Shown here piece by piece: positions 1-11,517 of a DNA stretch of 64,000 nt. The position numbers and the translations under genes were made by a program. The stretch is from Pseudoluteimonas sp047602125 (GTDB lineage: Bacteria > Pseudomonadota > Gammaproteobacteria > Xanthomonadales > Xanthomonadaceae). Position 1 is the first letter of the stretch, and the number at the start of each line of letters is the position of its first letter. Where the stretch lies: contig JASGIB010000001.1 of assembly GCA_047602125.1 (NCBI GenBank), positions 1,922,001 to 1,986,000 of the forward strand. The letters are read 5' to 3'. The notes below the pieces were generated by a model. It saw only the letters and a program-made list of their open reading frames with translations. It did not search any database and was not told the DNA's origin.

Positions 1-1
1 G

Positions 2-97
2 CGTTCGCCCGATCTCATTTCGATCGAACTGCTGCAGGATGGACACCTGCCGCCGCGCGAGCCGTGGGCGTCGATGCCGAACAGCGGGAGTTGGTGA
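2..97 (+). CDS. 3' end of an unidentified upstream gene (partial)
   Basis: Frame 2 is open from the window edge to a TGA at 95-97. It reads as a plausible protein tail (SPDLISIELLQDGHLPP, then REPWASMPNSGSW at the C-terminus). The TGA shares its A with the ATG of the next gene (TGATG), the coupled arrangement seen in operons throughout this window, which supports a real gene end. Only about 31 residues are visible, so no family can be assigned. Confidence 0.5.
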   Translation, partial: RSPDLISIELLQDGHLPPREPWASMPNSGSW

Positions 98-618
98 TGG
101 CAGCCGGAAGCAAGGTTTCGAGCGACAAGAAGAACCTGAACCGGCTCGCAGGAGAATTCCTCGTTGCGTCGCGATTGGCGCAGCGTGGATACATGGTGAG
201 CCTGCAGTGGGGAACGACCGTCGGTTACGACATACTTGCGTTCGACAAAGCGGGCAATGTCGCGTTCCTGGAAGTGAAATCCTCGGCGAGCTACCAGCGA
301 CGCTGGGTGATGCAGAAGAAGTACGCGAATCCCGGTTCGGAACGGATTCCCCTCGAACAGCGCTTCATCTGTTGCGTGGATCTCGCGGGAAAGCAGGGCG
401 AGCCCGTGGTCTATGTGTTTCCCGCGGACGTCGTCGCCAAGGGTTTGCACTATTTCTTCTCGAGCAAATTCCCCGACTCCAGCAGCTATCACTTGTCTCT
501 GGATTTCAAGCCGCAAGGCAAGACCAGGCAGGCGGTCCCCACGGTCGGGGAATTCATCGATGCCGAACGCTACCGCGAGCGATTCGACGCCATGGGCTTG
601 GAAGCAGTCATCGGCTGA
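97..618 (+). CDS. Hypothetical protein with a PD-(D/E)XK-like core
   Basis: A 173-residue soluble protein with no signal peptide or membrane segment. The ATG at 97 is chosen because GGGAG lies at 86-90 with six-base spacing and the ATG overlaps the preceding stop; a GTG at 64 would add 11 residues. Near residues 45-65 the stretch GYDILAF...VAFLEVKSS gives the spaced Asp and E-x-K of the PD-(D/E)XK nuclease fold, after a basic helix-rich N-terminus. This pattern occurs in restriction-like and Mrr/DUF4365-like proteins, but I cannot name a family. It overlaps the convergent cystathionine synthase gene by 11 bp at its 3' end. Translation coupling suggests it works with the unidentified gene before it. 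Nuclease activity is an inference from one motif. Confidence 0.7.
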   Translation: MAAGSKVSSDKKNLNRLAGEFLVASRLAQRGYMVSLQWGTTVGYDILAFDKAGNVAFLEVKSSASYQRRWVMQKKYANPGSERIPLEQRFICCVDLAGKQGEPVVYVFPADVVAKGLHYFFSSKFPDSSSYHLSLDFKPQGKTRQAVPTVGEFIDAERYRERFDAMGLEAVIG

Positions 619-1729
619 GCGATTGCTCCAGGTCCGCGACCAGGTCACCGGCGTCTTCCAGCCCCACCGAAATCCGCAGCAGGTTCTGCGGCGAAAACGG
701 CTGCGGGCCTTCGACCGAAGCGCGATGCTCGATGAGCGATTCGCAACCGCCGAGCGATGTCGCGTTGGTGAACACGCGCAGCTTGCCGGCCATCGCCAGC
801 GTTTCCTCGCGGCCGCCGCGCAGCTCCACGCTCAGCATTCCGCCGAAATCGCGCATCTGCTTCGCGGCGATGGCGTGGCCCGGGTGCGAAGCCAGGCCGG
901 GCCAGTTGACCCGTTCGATCGCCGGATGCGCGGCGAGGAATTCGGCGACCTTGCGCGCGTTGGCGCAGTGCATCGCCATGCGCGCGCCCAGCGAGCGACA
1001 GCCGCGCAAAGTGAGCCATGCGTTGAATGGCGCCATGACCGCGCCGGTGACGTGCAGGCGGTGCGCGACCTTCCGCGCGAATTCGTCCTTCTTCGCGAAC
1101 ACCAGTGCGCCGCCGAGCACGTCGCTGTGGCCGCCGAAATACTTGGTGGTCGAATGCATCGCCACGTCCGCGCCCAGCGCCAGCGGCCGCTGCAGCAGCG
1201 GCGTGGCGAAGGTGTTGTCGGCGACCACGAGCGCGCCGGCGCCGTGGCCGATTTCCGCCAGCGCGGCGATGTCGCTGATCTTCATCCGCGGATTCGATGG
1301 CGTTTCGATCCAGAGGACGGCGACCGGGCCCGCACAGGCCGCGCGCACCGCATCGAGGTCGGACATGTCCAGTGTTTCCGCCACGATGCCGCGCCCGGGC
1401 AGGAATTCGCGGAACAGCATGCGCAGGCCGGAATAGCAGTCGCCGGGGAACAGCACGCGCGCGCCGTTCGGCAGTGATTCGAGCAAGGTCGTCATCGCCG
1501 CCATGCCGGAAGCGAAGGTCAATGCTTCCTCGCCGCCTTCCAGCGCGGCTAGCGCTGCGCGCAGGCGGTCGTTGGTCGGGTTGCCTTCGCGCTGGTATTC
1601 GTAGCCGGCGATGCGTTCGCCATCGGGTGCGTGCCGGAACGTGGTGGCCAGATGGATCGGCGGCGCGACCGCGCCAGTGGCCGGATCGGTTTCGTTGCCG
1701 ACGTGCACCGCAATCGTTTCAGGACGCAT
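608..1729 (-). CDS. metB: Cystathionine gamma-synthase-type trans-sulfuration enzyme (PLP)
   Basis: A 373-residue Cys/Met-metabolism PLP enzyme, a normal family length. Visible landmarks are the substrate/cofactor segment YEYQREGNPT (about residues 44-52), VADNTFATP with the pyridine-ring Asp at 171, and HSTTKYFGGHSD with the PLP lysine at 196. The family joins an activated homoserine ester to cysteine, or carries out related gamma/beta eliminations. Synthase, lyase and sulfhydrylase members cannot be separated on motifs alone, so the symbol is tentative. Translation starts inside the HAD gene (11-bp overlap), making this the last gene of a four-gene operon with thiE and hemL. The first 30 residues match the family N-terminus, which excludes an upstream in-frame extension. 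Confidence 0.85.
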   Translation of the reverse strand: MRPETIAVHVGNETDPATGAVAPPIHLATTFRHAPDGERIAGYEYQREGNPTNDRLRAALAALEGGEEALTFASGMAAMTTLLESLPNGARVLFPGDCYSGLRMLFREFLPGRGIVAETLDMSDLDAVRAACAGPVAVLWIETPSNPRMKISDIAALAEIGHGAGALVVADNTFATPLLQRPLALGADVAMHSTTKYFGGHSDVLGGALVFAKKDEFARKVAHRLHVTGAVMAPFNAWLTLRGCRSLGARMAMHCANARKVAEFLAAHPAIERVNWPGLASHPGHAIAAKQMRDFGGMLSVELRGGREETLAMAGKLRVFTNATSLGGCESLIEHRASVEGPQPFSPQNLLRISVGLEDAGDLVADLEQSLSR

Positions 1730-2363
1730 GCGCGATCGCCTCCGTGGTTCCTTCGAGCAGGCCGCGCGCGTGCAGCGCGGCGCGCAAGGCGCCCGGCCCG
1801 GTGAAATGCAGCGCGTCCATGCCGACGGCACGCGCTGCCTCGGCGTTCGCGGCCTTGTCGTCGATGAACAGGATCGCCGCCGGCGGCAATTCGAGTCGTT
1901 CCGCGCTGCGCAGGAAAATCGCCGGATCCGGCTTGCCGACGCCGAATTCCGCGGAACACAGCACGCGGCCGTCGAACAGCGGCGACAGTGCCGGGCACAG
2001 CGCGCGCAAATGATCGCGCACCATCAGGCCGTTGTTGGTCAGGATCGCGACTTGCGCATTGCGCGCGACTTCCCGGGCCAGCGCGATGGTTTCGGCGATC
2101 GGCGCCATCGACATCGCGCGCGCGGCGATGCAATCGTCCAGCGATACCGGGACGCCGATCCGGCGTGAAAGTTCGCGTGCGTGGCCTTCGGCATCGAACA
2201 GGCCGAGATCGCTGTCGCGTTCCAGCCCGGAATGGGTCAGCGCTTCCATTACCCGTTCCGCGTCGGCGCCGCAGCGTTCGGCGAGCGTGCGAATGCGCAC
2301 GGCATGGTCGTAATGCACGAGCGTGTGGTCGAGGTCGAACAGTACGCAGGCCGGGCGCTTCAT
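1719..2363 (-). CDS. HAD-superfamily hydrolase
   Basis: A 214-residue phosphatase-type HAD protein. Motif I is FDLDHT with nucleophile Asp10 and acid/base Asp12; motif II is ILTN (Thr109); motif III is Lys144 in GVGKPDP; motif IV is FIDDK (Asp168-Asp169). The helical cap between motifs I and II matches the subclass I (phosphoglycolate phosphatase/YjjG-like) layout. The substrate cannot be read from the sequence. Its start codon overlaps the hemL stop (ATGA) and its end overlaps the cystathionine synthase start, so it is translated as part of the thiE-hemL operon. A house-cleaning role on a phosphorylated by-product is possible but unproven. Confidence 0.85.
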   Translation of the reverse strand: MKRPACVLFDLDHTLVHYDHAVRIRTLAERCGADAERVMEALTHSGLERDSDLGLFDAEGHARELSRRIGVPVSLDDCIAARAMSMAPIAETIALAREVARNAQVAILTNNGLMVRDHLRALCPALSPLFDGRVLCSAEFGVGKPDPAIFLRSAERLELPPAAILFIDDKAANAEAARAVGMDALHFTGPGALRAALHARGLLEGTTEAIAHAS

Positions 2364-3652
2364 GCCGATTTCGCCTCGGCGAAGGCTTCGCGCGCGGCTT
2401 CAATGGTCGCGTCGATGGTCGCGTCGTCGTGCGCGCTGGACATGAAGCCGGCTTCGAACGCGGACGGCGCGAGGTAGACGCCGCGTTCGAGCATGGCGTG
2501 GAAGAAGCGGTTGAACGCGGCGGTGTCGCAGGCCAGCGCCTGCGCGTAGGTGTCCACTTTCTCCGTACTGAAGAACATGCCGAACATGCCGCCGACGCGC
2601 TGCGTGGTGAACGGCACGCCGGCGTCGCGCGCGGCCGCTTCCAGCCCGTCGCACAGCGCGTTGGTCTTCGCTTCCAGAGCGTCGTGGAAACCGGGTGCCT
2701 GGATCAGTTCCAGCATCGCCAGGCCCGCGGCCATCGCTACCGGATTGCCGCTCAGCGTGCCGGCCTGGTAGATCGGGCCGGCCGGCGCGATCTGCTGCAT
2801 CAGTTCGCGGCGGCCGCCATAGGCGCCGACCGGCATGCCGCCGCCGATCACTTTGCCGAAGGTCGCGAGGTCGGCGGCCACGCCGTAGCGCGCCTGCGCG
2901 CCGCCGAGTGCGACGCGGAAGCCGGTCATCACTTCGTCGAAAATCAGCAGCGCGCCGTGCTTCGTGCACAACTCGCGCAGGTGCTGCAGGTAGCCTTCGC
3001 GCGGCGGCAGGCAGTTCGCGTTGCCGACCACCGGCTCGACGATCAGGCAGGCGATGTCGCCGCCACATTCGTCGAACAATCCGGTCGCCGCATCGAAATC
3101 GTTGTACGCAAGCGTCAGCGTCAGGTCGGCCAGCGCCTTCGGCACGCCGGGCGAGGTCGGTACGCCGAAGGTGAGCGCGCCGCTGCCCGCCTTCACCAGG
3201 AAGGAATCGCCATGGCCGTGGTAGCAGCCCTCGAACTTCACGATGCGGCTGCGACCGGTGGCGCCGCGCGCCAGCCGGATGGCCGACAGCGTGGCTTCGG
3301 TGCCCGAATTCACCATGCGCGTCATCTCGCAACCAGGCACGAGCTTGGCGATGGTTTCCGCCATCGTCACTTCCAGTGGATTCGGCGTGCCGAACGACAG
3401 GCCATTGCGCGCGGTTTCGATGACCGCATCCAGCACCTTCGGGTGGTTGTGGCCGACGATCATCGGTCCCCACGAGCCGACGTAGTCGATGTAGCGATTG
3501 CCGTCGACGTCGAACAGCCACGGGCCTTCCGCGCGCTGCACGAAGAACGGTTCGCCGCTCACCGACTTGAACGCGCGCACCGGCGAATTCACGCCGCCGG
3601 GCATCAGCGACCGGGCGCGGGAAAAGAGATCGTGCGAGCGTTCTGTGTTCAT
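2360..3652 (-). CDS. hemL: Glutamate-1-semialdehyde 2,1-aminomutase
   Basis: A 430-residue class-III PLP aminomutase that converts glutamate-1-semialdehyde to 5-aminolevulinate in the C5 heme pathway, in the cytosol. Diagnostic segments are LMPGGVNSPVRAF near the N-terminus, VNSGTEATLSAIRLAR (about 114-129), YHGHGDSFL, IFDEVMTGFR (about 237-246) and the PLP lysine 267 in TFGKVIGGGMP. Length is typical. The ATG overlaps the thiE stop by four bases (ATGA) and the stop overlaps the HAD start in the same way. Pairing of thiE and hemL is a known arrangement in gammaproteobacteria. Confidence 0.97.
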   Translation of the reverse strand: MNTERSHDLFSRARSLMPGGVNSPVRAFKSVSGEPFFVQRAEGPWLFDVDGNRYIDYVGSWGPMIVGHNHPKVLDAVIETARNGLSFGTPNPLEVTMAETIAKLVPGCEMTRMVNSGTEATLSAIRLARGATGRSRIVKFEGCYHGHGDSFLVKAGSGALTFGVPTSPGVPKALADLTLTLAYNDFDAATGLFDECGGDIACLIVEPVVGNANCLPPREGYLQHLRELCTKHGALLIFDEVMTGFRVALGGAQARYGVAADLATFGKVIGGGMPVGAYGGRRELMQQIAPAGPIYQAGTLSGNPVAMAAGLAMLELIQAPGFHDALEAKTNALCDGLEAAARDAGVPFTTQRVGGMFGMFFSTEKVDTYAQALACDTAAFNRFFHAMLERGVYLAPSAFEAGFMSSAHDDATIDATIEAAREAFAEAKSA

Positions 3653-4302
3653 GCGTTTGCGTGGTCTTCGAAGCAGGAAAGGTAGGCGCGCGCGGCGGCG
3701 ACGGGATCGGGCGCATCGAATACGCCGCTGATCACCGCCACGAGATCGGCCCCGGCATCGACCAGCACGCGGGCATTGTCGGGCGTGACCCCGCCGATCG
3801 CCACCCGCGGCAGGCCGAATCCGGCGCTGTCGTGCAGCAGTTCGAGCGATGCGCGGCGCGCATTCGGCTTGGTCGGCGACGCGAAGAATGCGCCGAAGGC
3901 GATGTAGTCCGCGCCCTGCGCGGCCAACATGCGGGCGCGCTCGATGTCGTCGTAGCAGGACACGCCGATGATCGCTTCGTCGCCGAGCAAGGCGCGCGCG
4001 TCGGCGATGTCGCCGTCGTGTTCGCCCAGGTGCACGCCGTCGGCGCTGACGGCCGCGGCGAGCCGTGCGTCGTCGTTGACGATGAACGGCACCCCGGCCG
4101 CGCGGCAATCCACGCGCAGCAACGAAGCGGCTTCGCGCAAGGCATCGGCCGCCATGGCCTTGCAACGCAACTGCAGGCAGGCGGCGAACGGCAGCAGCGG
4201 CGCCACGCGTTCGCGCAGGCGCGCGGGATCCGCGTCGTCCGGCGTGATCAGGTACAGGCCTTTTTGAAGCTTCGGGCCGTGTTCGAGTCGTGGTTTCGAC
4301 AT
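3649..4302 (-). CDS. thiE: Thiamine-phosphate synthase
   Basis: A 217-residue TIM-barrel enzyme that joins the pyrimidine diphosphate and thiazole phosphate halves of thiamine. Visible signatures are RCK (about residue 46), FIVNDD (about 77-82), GVHLGEHD (about 96-103), the phosphate/Mg loop with SPTKPNARR, and IGGVTPDN followed by AVISGVF at the C-terminus. The ATG at 4302 gives the usual length; an in-frame upstream ATG would add an unlikely proline-rich stretch. It is the first gene of the leftward operon and faces rubredoxin across 65 bp. Confidence 0.93.
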   Translation of the reverse strand: MSKPRLEHGPKLQKGLYLITPDDADPARLRERVAPLLPFAACLQLRCKAMAADALREAASLLRVDCRAAGVPFIVNDDARLAAAVSADGVHLGEHDGDIADARALLGDEAIIGVSCYDDIERARMLAAQGADYIAFGAFFASPTKPNARRASLELLHDSAGFGLPRVAIGGVTPDNARVLVDAGADLVAVISGVFDAPDPVAAARAYLSCFEDHANA

Positions 4303-4367
4303 CGTGCTTCCGCGCGGCGGCGTGGGATGGGACAATCCGCCCGTCCTCCGCATTATCGCGCGCCCCA
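4303..4367. promoter_or_regulatory. Divergent thiE/rubredoxin promoter spacer
   Basis: This 65-bp spacer separates two divergent starts, so it should hold both promoters. GATAAT read leftward (4351-4356) is a fair -10 for thiE, and GACAAT read rightward (4331-4336) is a weaker one for rubredoxin. No convincing -35 hexamer accompanies either, so the assignment is tentative. Confidence 0.3.
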
Positions 4368-4559
4368 ATGTCCGAGTCCGCTTCCGCCGTCGCCTACCGC
4401 ACCTGGATGTGCGTGGTTTGCGGCTTCATCTACGACGAAGCCGCCGGGCTGCCCGAAGAGGGGATCCCGCCGGGCACGCGCTGGGAAGACGTGCCGGACA
4501 CGTGGACCTGCCCCGATTGCGGCGTGACCAAGGACGATTTCGAAATGATGGCGCTGTAA
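4368..4559 (+). CDS. Rubredoxin
   Basis: A 63-residue rubredoxin, a small cytosolic one-electron carrier with a mononuclear Fe(Cys)4 site. The ligands are Cys15 and Cys18 in MCVVCGFIYDEAAG and Cys48 and Cys51 in WTCPDCGVTKDDF. The aromatic core residues Tyr22, Trp40 and Trp47 are present. The ATG at 4368 gives a standard-length protein. It stands alone between a divergent thiE and a convergent SirB1-type gene, so its redox partner (for example an alkane hydroxylase or rubredoxin reductase) is not visible here. Confidence 0.95.
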   Translation: MSESASAVAYRTWMCVVCGFIYDEAAGLPEEGIPPGTRWEDVPDTWTCPDCGVTKDDFEMMAL

Positions 4560-4570
4560 GCGCGCTCTAC

Positions 4571-5416
4571 TCAGTGCGGCCGGCCATGGCCGCCGAGTTC
4601 CACCAGCCGTTCCCGCAGCGCGGGCGCGTCCTGTGCGTCGGGGTTGCGCTGCAGGTAATTCGCGATGTCGGCGCGCGCGCCTTGCGAGTGCCCGAGTTCC
4701 AGGTAGCCGAGGCCGCGGTCGCGCAACGCCTCGCGATTGCCGGGTGCGAGCCGCAGGATGCGGTCGGCGCTGCGCGTGGCGCGTTCCCAGTCGCTGCGCT
4801 CGGCGTACACGGCGTGCAGGTTGCGCAGGATGCGCATCAGGATCGCGCGGTTGCCGGCCGGATGGAGGATGCGCAGCAGCGCATCGTCGTCGGGCTCGTC
4901 GCCGTCGAAATGCTTGCTGGCGCGTTCGCGCAGTTCGTCCTCGTCGAGCGGACGGCCGCGGTTGAACGGATCCATCACCAGCAGGCTGTCGCCGACCGGC
5001 AGCCGCACCAGGAAATGCCCGGGGAACGACACGCCATCCAGTGGCACGCCGAGCCTGCGCGCGACGTCGATTTGCACCATCGCGAGCGAGATCGGGTTGC
5101 CGAGCCGGCGTTCGCATACCTCGTTGAGGTAGCTGTTGCGCGGGTCGTAGTATTCGTCGTGGTTGCCGCTGTAGCCGAGTTCGTCGAACAGGCGGCGGTT
5201 GATCGCCTGCATCTTCAACGGCCAGGAATCGATCGCCTCCACCTCGTCGCGCAACGCCTCCGCATGGCCATGCAGGAGCGTGTCGTAGAGATCCGGATCG
5301 AGGTCCGGGTATTCGTCGCGCGCGATCAGCAGCGCGGTCGCGAGCAGCGGCAGGCGCGTGTCATCCAGCGTCGCCAGCTGGTTCCATTCGGGCAATGGGT
5401 AGATCGGCATCGCCAT
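4571..5416 (-). CDS. SirB1-type transglutaminase-like/TPR protein
   Basis: A 281-residue cytosolic protein. The central part carries the transglutaminase-like signature of the SirB1 family (RRLFDELGYSGN, then NSYLNEVCERRLGNPISLAM near residues 95-115, and VSFPGHFLVR). Cys and His fall where the family's cysteine-protease-like residues lie, although enzymatic activity has rarely been shown. The C-terminal 90 residues form tetratricopeptide helices (ERATRSADRILRLAPGNREAL). The ATG at 5416 is used; the ATG two codons downstream (5410) is equally possible. It ends 11 bp from rubredoxin in convergent orientation. Confidence 0.85.
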   Translation of the reverse strand: MAMPIYPLPEWNQLATLDDTRLPLLATALLIARDEYPDLDPDLYDTLLHGHAEALRDEVEAIDSWPLKMQAINRRLFDELGYSGNHDEYYDPRNSYLNEVCERRLGNPISLAMVQIDVARRLGVPLDGVSFPGHFLVRLPVGDSLLVMDPFNRGRPLDEDELRERASKHFDGDEPDDDALLRILHPAGNRAILMRILRNLHAVYAERSDWERATRSADRILRLAPGNREALRDRGLGYLELGHSQGARADIANYLQRNPDAQDAPALRERLVELGGHGRPH

Positions 5417-5471
5417 GCCGCGAGACTGCGACGCATGGCGTGCGTGCGCAAGCCCCTTGCAGGACACGTCG

Positions 5472-5927
5472 TTACGGCGCAGTCTGGATATCCGGCGCGA
5501 ATTCGATAGTCGCGCCGTTCTTCAGCTGAAGTCGTTCGGCTTCGCCCGCGTTCAGTTCGAGCACGTAGATCGCCGGCGCATCGCTCGGATACGGCGGGCA
5601 GCGATCGCCCAGTTCGCATGGCGGCACGTTGCGTTGCTGCGAAACAAGATGCCTGTCGTGGTCGAAGAACAGGATGTCCAGCGGGATCCTCGTGTTCTTC
5701 ATCCAGTAGGCCAGCGGCCCTTCTTCCTCGTGGATGAACAGCATTCCGTGGCTTGCCGGCAATTCGTCGCGGAACATCAGGCCGCGGTCGCGATCGGCTT
5801 CGGTCCGGGCGACTTCGACGCTGTAGCGCTGGCCGCCCAGCGATACCCAGGGCCCGGAGGCGCTGGCGCAGCCGCTGCAGGCGAGCGCGAGGGCGAAAAG
5901 CGCGAAAAACACGGGGTTCCTGGGCAT
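5472..5927 (-). CDS. DUF192 lipoprotein
   Basis: A 151-residue exported DUF192 protein. The N-terminus is a hydrophobic signal with cysteines at 17 and 20; either could be lipidated, but neither sits in a perfect lipobox. The DUF192 core is clear: EADRDRGLMFRDELP, GMLFIHEEEGPLAYWMKNTRIPLDILFFD and VLELNAGEAERL. The family forms a small beta-barrel of unknown biochemical role in the periplasm. It is transcribed away from the rRNA operon and shares the spacer that contains the rrn promoter. Confidence 0.85.
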   Translation of the reverse strand: MPRNPVFFALFALALACSGCASASGPWVSLGGQRYSVEVARTEADRDRGLMFRDELPASHGMLFIHEEEGPLAYWMKNTRIPLDILFFDHDRHLVSQQRNVPPCELGDRCPPYPSDAPAIYVLELNAGEAERLQLKNGATIEFAPDIQTAP

Positions 5928-6068
5928 CTGCGCGTGGCTCGGCGGGCGGACCCCAGACCTTCCGCGGAGCGGCCGGCGGCGTCAAGCGCCGGACCCCCTT
6001 CCCAAACCGGATGCTGCCGTGCACAATGCGCGCCCCTTCGCCCTCCGGCCCGTCCGGCGGGGCGGGGG
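5928..6068. other. Spacer between the DUF192 gene and the rrn promoter
   Basis: About 140 bp that should contain the leftward promoter of the DUF192 gene. I see no convincing hexamer pair and no gene. A small open frame on the plus strand here is GC-driven and has no ribosome-binding site. Confidence 0.4.
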
Positions 6069-6130
6069 AACGGCAAAAAATCCTGATTCAGGGTGTTGAC
6101 GTTCCCGGAAAGGGCTGTATCATGTGCGGC
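6069..6130 (+). promoter_or_regulatory. rrn operon promoter with UP-like A-tract
   Basis: TTGACG (6095-6100) and TATCAT (6117-6122) are separated by 16 bp, a near-consensus sigma-70 pair. An A-rich tract at 6073-6079 lies about 20 bp upstream of the -35, where an UP element would bind alpha. The bases after the -10 are GC-rich (GTGCGGCTCC), the discriminator type associated with ppGpp/DksA-sensitive rRNA promoters. Transcription should start near 6129, giving a leader of about 230 nt before 16S. Confidence 0.85.
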
Positions 6131-6184
6131 TCCCTCGGGCACTTTGCCGACGGGTGCGGAACGCGGCGCTGAGGCCGGTTCCAC

Positions 6185-6195
6185 GATCTTTGACA
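6185..6195 (+). promoter_or_regulatory. boxA-like antitermination site in the 16S leader
   Basis: GATCTTTGACA resembles rrn boxA (core CTTTGA/CTTTAA), the RNA site for NusB-S10. It lies in the leader upstream of the 16S processing stem, the expected place. A second copy is in the 16S-23S spacer at 8212-8224. Confidence 0.6.
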
Positions 6196-6201
6196 GTGTG
6201 C

Positions 6202-6228
6202 GCAGGTGACTTGTGCGGGCGTCTGGTA
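6202..6228 (+). other. 5' arm of the 16S precursor processing stem
   Basis: About 27 bases starting GCAGGTGACTTGTGCGG are complementary, with one mismatch and a few G-U pairs, to 7930-7957 just beyond the 16S 3' end. The two arms would close a long helix around pre-16S, the usual RNase III substrate. Confidence 0.85.
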
Positions 6229-6361
6229 GGTGGATCCTGTCCATCTTGCAGACGTTCGTAACAGAGCAACAACTCAATTCAAATTGCACTAGCGATCTGA
6301 GTAAATTTGGAGCCTGGGACGACGACTGCACTCAAGACATTGGACGCAAGTCCGAAAAACT

Positions 6362-7906
<1,545 letters not shown>

Positions 7907-7929
7907 AGAGACCAAAGGCAGAGAAAAAT

Positions 7930-7957
7930 CTGCCAGGCGTCCGCACAAGTGACCTGC
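7930..7957 (+). other. 3' arm of the 16S precursor processing stem
   Basis: Partner of 6202-6228. It starts about 25 bases after the mature 16S end and ends before tRNA-Ala, so cleavage of the helix would release both. Confidence 0.85.
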
Positions 7958-7978
7958 ATCCAGAAATGCGTCCCACAT

Positions 7979-8054
7979 GGGGCCATAGCTCAGCTGGGAG
8001 AGCACCTGCTTTGCAAGCAGGGGGTCGTCGGTTCGATCCCGACTGGCTCCACCA
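7979..8054 (+). tRNA. tRNA-Ala (anticodon TGC)
   Basis: A 76-nt cloverleaf with encoded CCA. The acceptor GGGGCCA pairs with TGGCTCC (one G-U), the anticodon loop is CTTTGCAAG with TGC, and the T-arm contains GGTTCGATCCC. It lies in the 16S-23S spacer ahead of tRNA-Ile, the order usual in xanthomonads and the reverse of E. coli. Confidence 0.98.
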
Positions 8055-8072
8055 ACTGGCAGCGCAACACAT

Positions 8073-8149
<77 letters not shown>

Positions 8150-8360
8150 CCCTGGATGTCATCACGCACACTTAAAGACTTGAAGCGATCCGGCGTTGAA
8201 GCCGGCTTCGCGTTCTTTGAAAACTCGGGACGTAGCGAGCGTTTGAATCGAATCGATCCAGACGTGTCGTTGAGGCTAAGGCGGGGGCTTCGAGCCCCTA
8301 ACATTTGAATGTCGTTGATATTCGCTATCAACGTAATCCCGAGGCGACTTGGGGTTATAT
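8150..8360 (+). other. 16S-23S spacer distal part: boxA-like site and 23S processing stem
   Basis: This 211-nt spacer holds no gene. GTTCTTTGAAAAC at 8212-8224 is a second boxA-like site. ACTCGGGACGTAG (8222-8235) is complementary to 11278-11290 beyond 23S. GGGGCT-TCG-AGCCCC (8284-8298) forms a small hairpin. Bases 8342-8370, running into the 23S 5' end, pair with 11211-11236 and form the helix that closes pre-23S for RNase III. Confidence 0.75.
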
Positions 8361-11221
<2,861 letters not shown>

Positions 11222-11353
11222 ATAACCTCAAGTGGCCTTGGACTCGACGACGCGTCGGGGTTCGAAGCAAGACTTGTCTACGTCCCGAGTTACCTATGCG
11301 AGACAGGCGCCGTTTTCCTGCGTGACCGGAAAGCTGGCGACGCTCCACCGTCT
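11222..11353 (+). other. 23S-5S spacer with 3' arms of the pre-23S helix
   Basis: A 132-nt spacer without tRNA. ATAACCTCAAGTGGCC near 11222-11236 pairs with the region just before 23S, and CTACGTCCCGAGT (11278-11290) pairs with 8222-8235, extending the precursor helix. Confidence 0.7.
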
Positions 11354-11468
11354 CCCTGGTGACAATAGCTGCGTGGAACCACCCGATCCCATTCCGAACT
11401 CGGAAGTGAAACGCGCACGCGCCGATGGTAGTGTGCACTCAGCATGCGAGAGTAGGTCATCGCCAGGG
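11354..11468 (+). rRNA. rrf: 5S ribosomal RNA
   Basis: About 115 nt. CCCTGGTG at the 5' end pairs with CGCCAGGG at the 3' end. Internal landmarks are CCCGATCCCATTCCGAACTC and GAAGTGAAACGC, then GCCGATGGTAGTGTG. It is the last gene of the rrn operon, followed by the terminator. Ends are set by the helix and homology. Confidence 0.95.
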
Positions 11469-11478
11469 TCTTTACCCC

Positions 11479-11508
11479 AAAACCCCCAGCCTCGGCTGGG
11501 GGTTTTTC
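11479..11508 (+). terminator. rrn intrinsic terminator
   Basis: AACCCCCAGC-CTCG-GCTGGGGGTT is followed by a T-run and preceded by an A-run, so it can work in both directions. It lies 10 nt after 5S and 9 bp past the stop of the convergent polymerase gene, and probably ends both transcripts. Confidence 0.92.
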
Positions 11509-11517
11509 TTTGCGCGA

